Assembly (NCBI GenBank): GCA_036526255.1
Contig: DATCYW010000009.1
Span: 1-64,000 of the forward strand
Direction: 5' to 3'
Origin: Malonomonas sp036526255
GTDB taxonomy: Bacteria; Desulfobacterota; Desulfuromonadia; Desulfuromonadales; Geopsychrobacteraceae
DNA length: 64,000 nt
The notes below the pieces were generated by a model. That model was not told the DNA's origin and made no database searches. It saw only the letters and a list, made by a program, of their open reading frames with translations. Position numbers and translations under genes: made by a program. This document shows positions 32,728 through 42,090 of this stretch, in pieces. Within the stretch, counting starts at the first letter, position 1, and the number at the start of each line of letters is the position of its first letter.

Positions 32728-33390
32728 ATGAAAGCGTTAGAAATACGCTACGTGTGGGAATGGCCGGTGCGCCTGACCCACTGGTTTAACGTTATCGCGA
32801 TTATTGTGCTGTCGGTGACCGGGTATTATATCGGCGATCCCTTTGTCAGCGTGTCGAGCACCAGCTCTTATGTGATGGGCTGGATGCGGTTTCTGCATTT
32901 TGTCTTTGCCTACCTGTTCGCCCTTGCCTGTTTGGCGCGGCTGATCTGGATGTTCTTCGGTAACCGGCACGCACGGTTTACCGCTTTTGCCCCCTGGGCC
33001 AGCAGGGACGGCTGGAAGCACATCATCGACACCTTCTGCTATTACACCTTCCTGAAAAAGAAAGTGCCCTATGTGGTTGGCCACAATGCCCTGGCGGCGA
33101 TGGCTTATTCCGGGGTGTTTCTGCTGTTTGTGGTGCAGATTGTGTCCGGTTTCGCACTTTATGGGCAGTTTGAGCCAGGAGGCACCTGGGATAGTCTGTT
33201 TGGTTGGCTGTTGCCGATTTTCGGCAACCAGGGGTTGCGCTTGACCCATCACCTGATCATGTGGTTATTAATCGGCTTTGCCATCCACCATGTTTACAGT
33301 GCCTGGTTGATGGATATCAAAGAGAAGAACGGCACCTTGAGTTCGATCTTTGGCGGTTATAAATTCATTGATCCGGATGAGGAGCATTGA
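32728..33390 (+). CDS. hyaB: Hydrogenase cytochrome b subunit
   Basis: 220-residue di-heme membrane protein that passes electrons from the hydrogenase to the quinone pool. N-terminal YVWEWPVRLTHWFNVIA, then helices containing LHFVFAYLFALAC, AMAYSGVFLLFVV and RLTHHLIMWLLIGFAIHHVYSAW, whose histidines fit the HyaC/HupC family. The ATG at 32728 is preceded by AAGGAGG; the longer open frame from 32590 lies within the large-subunit gene. Its TGA overlaps the next ATG. Confidence 0.93.
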   Translation: MKALEIRYVWEWPVRLTHWFNVIAIIVLSVTGYYIGDPFVSVSSTSSYVMGWMRFLHFVFAYLFALACLARLIWMFFGNRHARFTAFAPWASRDGWKHIIDTFCYYTFLKKKVPYVVGHNALAAMAYSGVFLLFVVQIVSGFALYGQFEPGGTWDSLFGWLLPIFGNQGLRLTHHLIMWLLIGFAIHHVYSAWLMDIKEKNGTLSSIFGGYKFIDPDEEH

Positions 33391-33869
33391 TGTCTATTCT
33401 GGTTTTGGGCCTGGGGAATCTGGTCATGACCGACGATGCCCTCGGCAGCCAGGCGATTGTCGAACTGGAGAAGCGCTATGGTTTTCCCGAGCAGGTAGCG
33501 TTGCTCGATGGTGGCACCCTCGGGTTGGATCTGCTGCCGCGCTTAGAGGGGATCGATCGGTTGCTGGTGATCGACGCGCTGCAGATGGGGGCAACCCCCG
33601 GCAGCGTTTTCCGCCTTGAAGCGGAGGAGGTGCCGCGCGCGTTTGCCAATAAGCTGTCGGTGCATCAGATGGGGCTGCAGGATCTGCTGGCGGTCGCCGA
33701 GCTGATGGGGCAATTGCCAACCCAGCTGGTCGTCTGGGGTGCCCAGGCGGACTCGATCGAAATGGGCATGGAGATGACCCCGGCAGTGACCGCTGCGCTG
33801 CCGGAAGTCCTCGCAGGTGTGCTGCAGGAACTGAGCGGCTGGGGCGTTGTACCAACACCGATCGGATAA
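33390..33869 (+). CDS. hyaP: Hydrogenase maturation endopeptidase (HyaD/HupD type)
   Basis: Processes the large-subunit C-terminus after nickel insertion. 159 residues opening SILVLGLGNLVMTDDALG, the family hallmark in which an early acidic residue helps bind nickel; Asp in LLVIDALQMG and His in SVHQMGLQDLL are the other expected ligands. The ATG overlaps the cytochrome b stop codon (TGATG), showing tight coupling. Last gene of the hydrogenase set. Confidence 0.93.
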   Translation: MSILVLGLGNLVMTDDALGSQAIVELEKRYGFPEQVALLDGGTLGLDLLPRLEGIDRLLVIDALQMGATPGSVFRLEAEEVPRAFANKLSVHQMGLQDLLAVAELMGQLPTQLVVWGAQADSIEMGMEMTPAVTAALPEVLAGVLQELSGWGVVPTPIG

Positions 33870-33890
33870 AGTAAGAGACTGGATTTATTC

Positions 33891-33920
33891 AAGGGCTGCC
33901 GATTGGTGGCCCTTGCTTTT
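33891..33920 (+). terminator. Weak terminator or attenuator after the hydrogenase operon
   Basis: Hairpin AAGGGC..CC-GATT-GG..GCCCTT (33891-33914) with a two-base internal mismatch, followed by GCTTTT. It separates the protease gene from the cytochrome lipoprotein and may reduce read-through rather than stop it. Confidence 0.5.
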
Positions 33921-33934
33921 AGTACGGGGGGCTT

Positions 33935-34336
33935 ATGCGTTACTGGTTGATTCTCTGTTTTGGATTACTGATCTGTGGTTGTTCAGAGAGTCCGCAGTCG
34001 TCACTTCTGGTTCCGCCGCCGCACCTGCTTCAGCAACCGGAGCAACAGCAGGCCGGTGCAGTGCTGTTTTACCGCTATTGCCGTGAATGTCACGGCACCC
34101 TCAGCGAAGGGCGCAACCGGCACGCAGGACGCTTTGTCGCGGCCGCGCCCGACTTTAAGAGTCGCTCCTATCTCGATACGAAGCCAGCTTATCTCTACAT
34201 GCGAATTGCGCAGGGGAAGCAGGTTGAGCCCTATCGCAGTCAGGGTTCGGTGATGCCGGCCTGGGAAGCGCATTTATCCGAGCAGCAGATCTGGCAACTG
34301 GTGGCCTATCTGCGTCAACGCGCCGGTGCCGATTGA
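33935..34336 (+). CDS. Monoheme class I c-type cytochrome, predicted lipoprotein
   Basis: 133 residues. An N-terminal signal with a lipobox-like LLICGCSES suggests lipid anchoring. One heme motif, CRECH, lies near residue 49, and a likely axial Met is in SVMPAW near residue 106, typical of small cytochrome c/cytochrome cbb3-subunit-like domains. It follows the hydrogenase operon in the same direction and could accept or carry electrons in the periplasm; whether it works with the hydrogenase is inferred only from proximity. Confidence 0.8.
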   Translation: MRYWLILCFGLLICGCSESPQSSLLVPPPHLLQQPEQQQAGAVLFYRYCRECHGTLSEGRNRHAGRFVAAAPDFKSRSYLDTKPAYLYMRIAQGKQVEPYRSQGSVMPAWEAHLSEQQIWQLVAYLRQRAGAD

Positions 34337-34404
34337 GAAATCCGAAAATCAACTTAAGGGGGCCGCAATGTCGCTGAAAAGCGCTAATCAACGCTTTACA
34401 AGGG

Positions 34405-34433
34405 TTGCCTGAGTAGCGCATTTAGGCTATAGT
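34405..34433 (+). promoter_or_regulatory. Sigma-70-type promoter of pckA
   Basis: TTGCCT (34405-34410), 17-base spacer, TATAGT (34428-34433); both hexamers match the consensus at five of six or four of six positions. Transcription would start near 34440, giving a leader of about 100 bases to pckA. A 14-codon ORF (34368) lies further upstream and is unlikely to matter. Confidence 0.6.
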
Positions 34434-34540
34434 CCGGCCGTTCACAGCGGACGGACGGCAGGAAACTCTTCGATTTTTACGAGCCACTGGCTATAAATCA
34501 TATTAACCCGAGATCAGACAGGATCAGCAGGGAGGAACGG

Positions 34541-36124
34541 ATGAGCGAATTGACGGCAGACGTACTGGGACTCAACAGTGTGGGCAAAGTATACCGCAAC
34601 CTCAGCTATGAGGAGCTGTTTGCCCATGAGACCGACAATGCTGAGGGCAGGGTTTCCGCCAACGGCACCATGATGGTCGACACCGGTAAATTTACCGGCC
34701 GCTCACCGAAGGACAAGTATTTCGTCAAGCAGGCGCCTTCGCAGGACAACATCGCCTGGGGGAACATCAACAAGCCGGTTTCACCGGAAATTTTTGACGA
34801 ACTCTACGCCGAAGTGACCGAGTATCTCTCCGGCAAAGACATCTATGTTCTCGACGGTTACAGTGGTGCCAACGAAAATACCCGCAAGAGTGTCCGTTTT
34901 ATCACCGAAATTGCCTGGCAGTCGCACTTTGTCAAGAACATGTTCATCCGCCCGGATGCCGCCGACCTGCCGAACTTTGCTCCGAACTTCCGCGTTTACA
35001 ACGCTGCCGGCCTGACCAACAAAAACTGGGAAAAGCACGGTCTGAACTCGGAAGTTTTCTGTATCTTCAACGTCGAGAAGAATATCGCCATTATCGGTGG
35101 TACCTGGTACGGCGGCGAGATGAAGAAGGGCATCTTCACCATGATGAACTACTGGCTGCCGCTGGAGAAAATCCTCTCCATGCACTGCTCGGCCAACGTC
35201 GGCAAGAGCGGCGATGTCTGTCTGTTCTTCGGCCTGTCCGGAACCGGCAAGACCACCTTGTCAACCGATGCGGCCCGCAAGCTCATCGGTGATGACGAGC
35301 ACGGTTGGGACAACGACGGGATTTTCAACTTCGAGGGTGGTTGCTACGCCAAGTGTATCGACCTGTCTGCCGACAGCGAGCCGGAAATCTTCGGTGCCAT
35401 CAAGCGCAACGCCCTGCTTGAGAATGTTGTTTATGACGAAGATACCGGGGAGATCCGTTTCGCGGATGGCTCCAAAACCGAGAATACTCGGGTTTCCTAC
35501 CCGATCGACCATATTGACAATCACGAGCCGTCGCTCAAGGCCGGTCATCCGCAGAACATCATCTTCCTCACCTGCGATGCCTTCGGGGTGCTACCGCCCG
35601 TTTCCAAGCTGACCAAGGAGCAGGCGATGTACTACTTCCTGTCCGGTTACACCGCCAAGGTCGCTGGAACCGAGCGCGGCGTCACCGAACCACAGGCGAC
35701 TTTTTCGGCTTGTTTCGGCGAGGCTTTCCTGCCGCTGCATCCGACCGTTTACGGCAAGCTGCTCGGTGAGAAGATGGAAAAGCACAACGTCAACGCCTAT
35801 CTGGTCAACACCGGCTGGACCGGCGGCGGCTACGGCGTCGGTAAGCGGATGAGCATCAAGGCGACTCGCGCCTGCATCAACGCCATCCTCGATGGCAGCA
35901 TCAAGAACGTTGAGTTTGATCAGACCCCATTTTTCAAGTTGCACATCCCCAAAACGCTGGCTGGCGTCGATAGCGCCCTGCTTAACCCGCGTAACGCCTG
36001 GCAGGACAAGGACAGCTTCGATCAGACGGCCAAAAAACTGGCCGGCATGTTCGTCGCAAACTTCAAGAAATACCTCAGTGAGAATGACGAATTCGACTTC
36101 ACTAAGGCGGGCCCTCAGATCTAA
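34541..36124 (+). CDS. pckA: ATP-dependent phosphoenolpyruvate carboxykinase
   Basis: Interconverts oxaloacetate plus ATP and PEP plus CO2, linking the citric-acid cycle and gluconeogenesis. 527 residues. The kinase-1a P-loop is FGLSGTGKTTLSTD near residue 231, preceded by the substrate segments TGRSPKDKYFV and GTWYGGEMKKG, and followed by LTCDAFGVLPPVSKLT. GGAGG lies just before the ATG. Monocistronic with its own promoter and terminator. Confidence 0.97.
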   Translation: MSELTADVLGLNSVGKVYRNLSYEELFAHETDNAEGRVSANGTMMVDTGKFTGRSPKDKYFVKQAPSQDNIAWGNINKPVSPEIFDELYAEVTEYLSGKDIYVLDGYSGANENTRKSVRFITEIAWQSHFVKNMFIRPDAADLPNFAPNFRVYNAAGLTNKNWEKHGLNSEVFCIFNVEKNIAIIGGTWYGGEMKKGIFTMMNYWLPLEKILSMHCSANVGKSGDVCLFFGLSGTGKTTLSTDAARKLIGDDEHGWDNDGIFNFEGGCYAKCIDLSADSEPEIFGAIKRNALLENVVYDEDTGEIRFADGSKTENTRVSYPIDHIDNHEPSLKAGHPQNIIFLTCDAFGVLPPVSKLTKEQAMYYFLSGYTAKVAGTERGVTEPQATFSACFGEAFLPLHPTVYGKLLGEKMEKHNVNAYLVNTGWTGGGYGVGKRMSIKATRACINAILDGSIKNVEFDQTPFFKLHIPKTLAGVDSALLNPRNAWQDKDSFDQTAKKLAGMFVANFKKYLSENDEFDFTKAGPQI

Positions 36125-36147
36125 ACGGCCTGTTCATAGAAAATACG

Positions 36148-36182
36148 AAGGCGACCTGCGTGTGCGGGTCGCCTTTTTTTTG
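36148..36182 (+). terminator. Terminator of pckA
   Basis: Twelve-base stem AAGGCGACCTGC / GCGGGTCGCCTT (one G-U pair), GTGT loop, then a run of at least eight T. Strong intrinsic terminator 24 bases after the stop. Confidence 0.94.
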
Positions 36183-36190
36183 TCCTTTAC

Positions 36191-36219
36191 TTGACAGATA
36201 GTGAAAGAAAAATAATAAT
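36191..36219 (+). promoter_or_regulatory. Sigma-70-type promoter of the thiL-chemotaxis operon
   Basis: TTGACA (36191-36196), 17-base spacer and AATAAT (36214-36219), five of six matches at -10, in an AT-rich stretch just 35 bases before the thiL ATG. All following genes to 43528 could be read from it. Confidence 0.7.
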
Positions 36220-36253
36220 CGTAATCTTAATTTAACTAAATGAAGGTCGGACG

Positions 36254-37234
36254 ATGAAAATTGGCAAGCCGGTTTCGCTGACAGAGTTTGAATTGATCCG
36301 CCAGATCCAGCAGCAGGTTGGTCCCGCTGAGCATCTGGTGCTGGGGATCGGCGATGACTGTGCGATTCAGCGGCAGACAGAAAACCAGCAGCTGTTGACC
36401 AGTACCGACCTGCTGATTGAGGGGGTTCACTTCGACCTGCGCTGGACCAGCCTCGAAGAGCTGGGGCGCAAGTCGGTTGCGGTGAACGTCAGCGATATTG
36501 CCGCGATGGGCGGAACGCCGCAGAGTCTGTTCCTGGGGGTCGCCTGTCCGCAGCGTTTGAGCAGTGCTGATTTGCAGCAGTTTACGGCCGGATTTTTAAG
36601 CGAGGCGGGCAAATATTCGGTGGTACTGGCCGGCGGCGATACCTGTCGTTCGCCGGGGCCTTTGTTGATTTCTGTCACGGTGCAGGGTTGCTGTGAGAGC
36701 GGCCGGGCGATTCTGCGCAGTGGTGCTGCCGTGGGTGACGCTATTTATGTCTCCGGCACTCTGGGCGACAGCGCGCTGGCGTTGCAGCAGTTGCAGCGCG
36801 GGGAAACTCCGCCAGCGCAGCTGGCGCTTCGCCATCACCGGCCGCAGGCCCGGGTTGCGTTGGGCGCGCAGCTGGCCCGGCAGCAGCTGGCCAGCGCCAT
36901 GCTCGATGTTTCGGACGGACTGCTCGGCGACCTTGAGCATATCCTCGCAGCTTCTGCTGTCGGCGCAATTATCGAGCTGGACAGAATCCCCCTTTCGGAC
37001 GCTTTCCGCGCAGAACAACAACGGAACCCGCGCTTGCTCGATCTGGCTTTGACCGGTGGTGAGGATTACGAACTGCTGTTCACGTCCAGGTGCCAGGATC
37101 TCGACCAGCGTGCCGAACTCAGCCCGGCCGTGACCCGTGTCGGCAGCATAACCGTCGCGCCGGGAATCCAGTGTCGTCAGGCTGATGGCAGCCTCTATCA
37201 GTGCCAACGCGGAGGCTATGACCATTTTGCCTGA
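36254..37234 (+). CDS. thiL: Thiamine-monophosphate kinase
   Basis: Phosphorylates thiamine monophosphate to the cofactor diphosphate. 326 residues of the AIRS-like ATP-grasp family: LGIGDDCAI, LLTSTDLLIEGVHFDL, SVAVNVSDIAAMGG and the ATP-site motifs VLAGGDTCRSP and ALTGGEDYELLFT. It is the first gene of a run whose next members are chemotaxis genes, and it overlaps cheR by 17 bases; the coupling with chemotaxis is probably historical rather than functional. Confidence 0.93.
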   Translation: MKIGKPVSLTEFELIRQIQQQVGPAEHLVLGIGDDCAIQRQTENQQLLTSTDLLIEGVHFDLRWTSLEELGRKSVAVNVSDIAAMGGTPQSLFLGVACPQRLSSADLQQFTAGFLSEAGKYSVVLAGGDTCRSPGPLLISVTVQGCCESGRAILRSGAAVGDAIYVSGTLGDSALALQQLQRGETPPAQLALRHHRPQARVALGAQLARQQLASAMLDVSDGLLGDLEHILAASAVGAIIELDRIPLSDAFRAEQQRNPRLLDLALTGGEDYELLFTSRCQDLDQRAELSPAVTRVGSITVAPGIQCRQADGSLYQCQRGGYDHFA

Positions 37235-38108
37235 GGTGATTCCACCACCAGCCGGGGTCGAAGAATCGGCGGACGCCAATCAGCAAACAACCCCGCTGGT
37301 TGGCGAGGATCTTTCCGAGCAGACCTATGAGACGATCTGTCAGATTCTCAAGCAGGGGCAGGATTTCGACCTCGAAGGGTACAAGGACCTTTGCATAAAG
37401 CGCCGGATTGCCGCGCGCATCCGTGCGGTCGGGCTTGCTGACCCGGAGCCATATATCCTCTTGCTGCAGGATTCAGTTCCGGAACAGGTCCAGTTACTGG
37501 AAGCCTTGACCATTCACGTTTCGCAGTTTTTCCGCAACCCCTCGACTTTTACGCTGCTGGAAAAACGGATTCTGCCTGAGCTGTTGCAGCAGGCGCGACA
37601 GAGCAACAGCAAGCTGCGGATCTGGAGTGCCGGTTGCGCAGGCGGCGAAGAGGCCTATTCAATTGCGCTGCTCTGTCAGGACCTGTTACAGGCCGACGAT
37701 CTGTTGTCGATCGTTGCCACCGACATCAGCAGCGACATCATCCGTCAGGCCAAAAAGGGCGTTTTCGCGAAAAGCCGGTTGGCCGAGGTCTCCGCCGCGC
37801 TGCTCGAGCGCTATTTTGTTGCGAGCAATAATAGTTACCAGCTCAGCGAAGAGATTCTGAACCGCGTTCGCTTTCTGCGTCACGACATCCTCAGTGAGCA
37901 AACCCGCTTTCGGGTCGATCTGCTGCTCTGTCGCAACCTGCTGATCTATTTTTCTCGCTCGCAGCAGGAGCGGATTCTACGCTTTCTGGCGGCATCACTG
38001 CTGCCAGGGGGCTATCTGGTGTTAGGCCGGGCAGAAACGCTGGTGCCAGCAGTGCGTGAACTGTTCAAGTGTGTCGATCCTGCTGAGCGGATTTATCAGC
38101 GGTTATAA
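37218..38108 (+). CDS. cheR: Chemotaxis protein methyltransferase CheR
   Basis: SAM-dependent methylation of glutamates on chemoreceptors. 296 residues from the ATG at 37218, which sits behind GGAGG; an upstream start at 37185 lies further inside thiL. Conserved elements include NPSTFTLLE, RIWSAGCAGGEEAYSIA (SAM site) and NLLIYF. Adaptive methylation is usually reversed by CheB, but no cheB or cheD is found nearby. Confidence 0.92.
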   Translation: MTILPEVIPPPAGVEESADANQQTTPLVGEDLSEQTYETICQILKQGQDFDLEGYKDLCIKRRIAARIRAVGLADPEPYILLLQDSVPEQVQLLEALTIHVSQFFRNPSTFTLLEKRILPELLQQARQSNSKLRIWSAGCAGGEEAYSIALLCQDLLQADDLLSIVATDISSDIIRQAKKGVFAKSRLAEVSAALLERYFVASNNSYQLSEEILNRVRFLRHDILSEQTRFRVDLLLCRNLLIYFSRSQQERILRFLAASLLPGGYLVLGRAETLVPAVRELFKCVDPAERIYQRL

Positions 38109-38138
38109 AGAGCAGGGCAGTTATAAGGAGACAAAAGA

Positions 38139-39422
38139 ATGCGCGTTGAGATCAGTTACAAGTTTGTCGTCGGATTTATTGTCGTGGTCGCCTCGGTGGT
38201 GCTGCTCAACAGCCTGGTGCCGAGAATGGCCATCCCTGCCGGATTACATCAGTTGATCACGGTGGGCGGTGCGCTGCTGGTCGGGCTGGTTTTCGGCTGG
38301 CTCTTCTCCAGGGCTTTTACCGCCAATGTGAAAATTCTCAACGACAGCGCCGAACGTCTCAGTGACGGGGATCTCAGCCGCAAGGTGCGGTTGCGTAAAG
38401 GGGTGTTCACCGATGAGACCGAGGACCTGGCCAATTCGTTGAACCTGGTGGTCGGCAGTCTGCGCAACCTGGTCGGTCAGATTCGCGGCAGTTCGGTCAA
38501 TGTCAATGAATCGTCGCTGGCGTTGGCGGCGACTGCCGAACAGATGACCGCGACCTCGCACGAAGTCGCCGGTTCGATCGAACAGATCAGCCGTGGAGCC
38601 GACACCCAGGCCGAAATGGTCGAACGGGTTTCGAAGGTTATCAAGGAGATGGCGCTGGAGATCGAGTTGATTGCGAGCTCGGCCAGAACCTTATCCTCCT
38701 CGGCCGAAGAGACGACCACGACCGCCCGCAAGGGGGAGCAGATGGCGGAATCCGCCCTGGAGAGCATGATCCAGATCCTTGCCGAAGTCGAGTTGAACGG
38801 CCAGCAGATCCTCTCTTTCAGCGAACAGGTGCAGAAAATCGGCAGCATTATCGATGTGATTACCGGCATCGCGCAGAAAACCAACCTGCTGGCGCTTAAT
38901 GCCACTATCGAGGCGGCGCGGGCTGGAGAGTACGGTCGCGGCTTTGCCGTCGTCGCAGAAGAGGTCAGCAAGCTGGCCGACAGCACCGCCGGCTCAGCCG
39001 GTGAAATTACCCGGTTGATCGAAACCACCCGCGAACAGAGCCAGAAGGTGCATCAGTCAATCAGTGAAAGCATCAGAACCATAGACGCCGGTCGCAAGGC
39101 GGTCGATGTCACAGGCAGCTCGTTTAAGGCGATTATCGACAAGGCCGAGACGGCACAGGTTAAAGCGGTCAGTATTCGTGAACTGGCCGAAAAGCAGAAT
39201 GTCGGCAGTCAGGCGATTGTCGATGCGATCGAAGCGATCGCCCGGGTTGCCGAGGATAACGCCGCTTCGACTGAGGAGGTCTCAGCTGCGACCGAAGAGC
39301 AGTCGGCATCGATGGAAGAGATGACCTTTGCTTCGCAGCGGCTGTCGAAGCTGGCCGATGAGCTGATCACCTCGGTCAGCCGCTTCAATCTTGGTTCTGA
39401 CCAGCCTGCGGGTTCGGCATGA
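38139..39422 (+). CDS. Methyl-accepting chemotaxis protein without a periplasmic sensor
   Basis: 427-residue receptor. Two closely spaced helices (about residues 8-28 and 37-60) leave virtually no periplasmic domain. A HAMP-like segment and a long signalling coiled coil follow; the tip hairpin reads KTNLLALNATIEAARAGEYG, fully conserved. Glutamine/glutamate pairs flank the tip as methylation candidates. It probably senses redox or membrane state, or a cytoplasmic cue, though no cofactor-binding motif is visible. Its stop overlaps the cheW start (ATGA). Confidence 0.92.
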   Translation: MRVEISYKFVVGFIVVVASVVLLNSLVPRMAIPAGLHQLITVGGALLVGLVFGWLFSRAFTANVKILNDSAERLSDGDLSRKVRLRKGVFTDETEDLANSLNLVVGSLRNLVGQIRGSSVNVNESSLALAATAEQMTATSHEVAGSIEQISRGADTQAEMVERVSKVIKEMALEIELIASSARTLSSSAEETTTTARKGEQMAESALESMIQILAEVELNGQQILSFSEQVQKIGSIIDVITGIAQKTNLLALNATIEAARAGEYGRGFAVVAEEVSKLADSTAGSAGEITRLIETTREQSQKVHQSISESIRTIDAGRKAVDVTGSSFKAIIDKAETAQVKAVSIRELAEKQNVGSQAIVDAIEAIARVAEDNAASTEEVSAATEEQSASMEEMTFASQRLSKLADELITSVSRFNLGSDQPAGSA

Positions 39423-39850
39423 CCCAGCTGCTCCCGTTTAAACTGGGCGCCGAGACCTACGCACTGAACCTGACGGAGGTGCAGGAGGTGGTTGAGAGGC
39501 GGGCGATCTATCCGCTGCCGGGTGCGCCTGAGACGATCGCCGGGGCGATCAGTTTTCACGGTCGGATCGTTCCGGTCGTCGATCTGCCTGGGCTGCTCGG
39601 TTTTTCCGCCGGTCAGCGTGCCGAGCGACTGCTGGTGCTGACCGATGCCAACGGGCCGCTGGCGCTGACTGTCGACGGGTTGCGAACGGTGATCAATGTT
39701 GATCTGGTGCGCGGCACCTTGAGCCGCAGTGAGTCAGAAGCTGACTGCATCAGCGGGGTGTTGAGCTGGCAGGACGAGATGATCAGTCTGCTCGATCTTA
39801 ATCAGTTACAAAAACTGCTGGAACAGCTCTGTTCCAAAACCGGAGGATAA
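39419..39850 (+). CDS. cheW: Chemotaxis coupling protein CheW
   Basis: Links receptor tips to CheA. 143 residues with the CheW fold: LPFKLGAETYALNLTEVQEVVERR, GAISFHGRIVPVVDLPG and GVLSWQDEMISLLDLNQL. The ATG overlaps the receptor stop. Cytoplasmic. Confidence 0.94.
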   Translation: MTQLLPFKLGAETYALNLTEVQEVVERRAIYPLPGAPETIAGAISFHGRIVPVVDLPGLLGFSAGQRAERLLVLTDANGPLALTVDGLRTVINVDLVRGTLSRSESEADCISGVLSWQDEMISLLDLNQLQKLLEQLCSKTGG

Positions 39851-39851
39851 C

Positions 39852-40217
39852 GTGACGAAACGGGTTCTGATCGTCGACGATGCGCTCTTCATGCGTAACC
39901 TGTTGCGCGATATATTTTCAGAAGCGGGCTGGCAGGTGGTCGCCGAAGCGGAAAACGGCCTGCGGGCGATCGAGGAGTACAACATCCACAAGCCGGATCT
40001 GGTGACGATGGATATCGTCATGCCTGAACTGGGTGGGCTCGATGCCATGCGCCGCATCCTCAGTGAGCACGCTGACGCCAAGGTGGTCATGTGCAGCGCA
40101 CTGGGGCAGGAGCGGATGGTGATGGACGCGATCAAGGCCGGGGCCAAGGATTTCATCGTCAAGCCCTTTCAGGACCAGCAAGTCCTCGAAGTCGTCGAGC
40201 GGGTGTGCGGCGAGTGA
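39852..40217 (+). CDS. cheY: Chemotaxis response regulator CheY
   Basis: Single receiver domain of 121 residues. All phosphorylation residues are present: acidic pair in LIVDDALFM, acceptor Asp in LVTMDIVMPELGG (near residue 54), Thr/Ser-type CSA and Lys in FIVKPFQ. GTG start behind GGAGGATAAC. It should carry the signal to the flagellar or other motor; no motor genes lie in the window. Confidence 0.94.
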   Translation: MTKRVLIVDDALFMRNLLRDIFSEAGWQVVAEAENGLRAIEEYNIHKPDLVTMDIVMPELGGLDAMRRILSEHADAKVVMCSALGQERMVMDAIKAGAKDFIVKPFQDQQVLEVVERVCGE

Positions 40218-40248
40218 TCCTGTTGTCGTTTATAACGGATGAGAGTTG

Positions 40249-42081
40249 ATGGATATTGCCAAATATCGCGACATGTTTCTCAGCGAAGCGGCCGAGCATC
40301 TGCAGCAGATGACGGCTTTGCTGGTTGCCGTTGAGCAACAGCCCGCTGACAAGGATACGGTCGCCGCTCTTTTCCGCGCGGTTCATTCGATCAAGGGGAT
40401 GGCCGCCACCATGGGTTTTAGCGCGACGGCCCATCTGGCTCACCATCTGGAAGATAGCCTCGATCTCTGCCGCGAGCAGGGGCAGATCGACAGCGAACAG
40501 ATCGATCAGCTGCTGGCGGGGGTTGACCTGCTCGACGGTCTGCTCGATGACATTACCGCACAGCGTCCGGAGCGGGATGTCGATGGCTTCATCGCCGCCA
40601 GCGCCATCTGCCTGCAGGAACTGGGCCCTGAGCATATGACTCCGGTCGAGGTTGCCGACCAGCTGGATGGCGAAGGCCTGCGACTCGAACTTCACCTGGC
40701 GGAGAAGGTCGCGGCGGTGGGCCCACGTTTGCTGGTACTGATCCGGCAGCTGGAAAAGTTTGGCAAGGTTCTGGAAACCAGTCCATCCGAAGAGCAGATC
40801 ATGCAGGGGGGGGCGCCGCGACTGCTGCGGGTTCGTCTGCAGACCGCGCTGAGTCAGGAGCAATTGCAGCAACAGTTGCGGCAGTTCAGCGAGTTGAGCG
40901 ATATCCTGTTCCCGGTTGAAAAAGCCTCGCAGCGCCCGCAGAAAAAGCCGGCAACCGCTGCCTCAACCGTGCGGGTCAGCACCGACCTGCTCGATCATTT
41001 CATCAACCTGACCGGCGAACTGATCACCAATCGTTACAGCCTGCAGACTGCGGCCAGTGAACAGAACTGGCAGGACCTGCACGAAGGCCTGGGGCAGCTG
41101 ACCCGGCTGGTGAAAAACCTGCACCATCAGGTCTTGCAGGTGCGGATGATGCCGCTGGCCAGTATCACCGGGCGTTTACCGCGTGCGGTTCGCGACCTGT
41201 GCCGCAGCAGCGGTAAAGAGGTGTCGCTGGAGATTGAGGGTGCCGATATTGAGCTCGATCGGGCGATACTGGAAGAGCTGACCGATCCGCTGATGCACAT
41301 GTTGCGTAATGCCGTCGATCATGGCATCAAGGAGCGCGGCAAGGTTCTGATCAAGGCCTGGCGCGAGCGCGATCAGGTGCTGATTCAGGTCGCTGATGAC
41401 GGTTGCGGCATCGATCCGCAGAAAATCTGCCAGCGCGCTCTGGAGCGTAATCTGATCAGCCCGGCTCAGGCTGAAACCATCCGCAATTACGATCTGCTGC
41501 AGCTGATCTGCAGCCCCGGTTTTTCCACGGCTGCCGAAGTCAGTGCGACCTCCGGGCGCGGCGTCGGCATGGACGTGGTGAAAACCGCGGTGGAGCGATT
41601 GGGCGGGGTGCTGCTGATCGATTCGGTCCTTGGTGAAGGCTCGAAGATCACCATGAAATTACCTCTTTCCGTGGCGATTATCCGGGTGCTGATGATTGAT
41701 TGCGCCGAGATGCTGCTAGCGCTGCCGATCACCCGGGTTCTGCAGACCATCGAAATTTTGCCGGAAGAGATCCAGACCAGCGGTAAGCAGCTGGTCATTT
41801 CGCACCAGGGGGAACTGCTGCCGCTGTTGTCGTTACGTAAAATCCTCAAGCGGCCGAAGGGGCCGAAGCAAAAGCTGCTGCCGCTGGTGATTACCGAAGT
41901 CCTCGGTCGCAAAGTCGGGCTGGTGGTCGATCGGCTGGTTGGACAGCGCGAGGTGTTTGTTCAGCCGTTGCCGACCCCGTTTGAGCGGCTGCGCGGCTGC
42001 AGCGGCGGTACCATTCTTGGCGATGGTCGCCTGATGTTTGTTTTCGATCTGCAATCGCTGCTTGAAAAGCGCCGGGGCTAG
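40249..42081 (+). CDS. cheA: Chemotaxis histidine kinase CheA
   Basis: 610 residues. The P1 Hpt domain has the phospho-acceptor His in RAVHSIKGMAATMGF (near residue 47). The P3 dimerisation region includes HFINLTGELITNR, the P4 ATPase has LMHMLRNAVDHGIK, DDGCGID and GRGVGMDVVKTAVERLGG, and the C-terminal P5 CheW-like domain reaches IRVLMIDCAEMLLALPI. A TTG one codon upstream is a less likely start. Core kinase of this che cluster. Confidence 0.95.
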   Translation: MDIAKYRDMFLSEAAEHLQQMTALLVAVEQQPADKDTVAALFRAVHSIKGMAATMGFSATAHLAHHLEDSLDLCREQGQIDSEQIDQLLAGVDLLDGLLDDITAQRPERDVDGFIAASAICLQELGPEHMTPVEVADQLDGEGLRLELHLAEKVAAVGPRLLVLIRQLEKFGKVLETSPSEEQIMQGGAPRLLRVRLQTALSQEQLQQQLRQFSELSDILFPVEKASQRPQKKPATAASTVRVSTDLLDHFINLTGELITNRYSLQTAASEQNWQDLHEGLGQLTRLVKNLHHQVLQVRMMPLASITGRLPRAVRDLCRSSGKEVSLEIEGADIELDRAILEELTDPLMHMLRNAVDHGIKERGKVLIKAWRERDQVLIQVADDGCGIDPQKICQRALERNLISPAQAETIRNYDLLQLICSPGFSTAAEVSATSGRGVGMDVVKTAVERLGGVLLIDSVLGEGSKITMKLPLSVAIIRVLMIDCAEMLLALPITRVLQTIEILPEEIQTSGKQLVISHQGELLPLLSLRKILKRPKGPKQKLLPLVITEVLGRKVGLVVDRLVGQREVFVQPLPTPFERLRGCSGGTILGDGRLMFVFDLQSLLEKRRG

Positions 42082-42090
42082 GAACTGTTG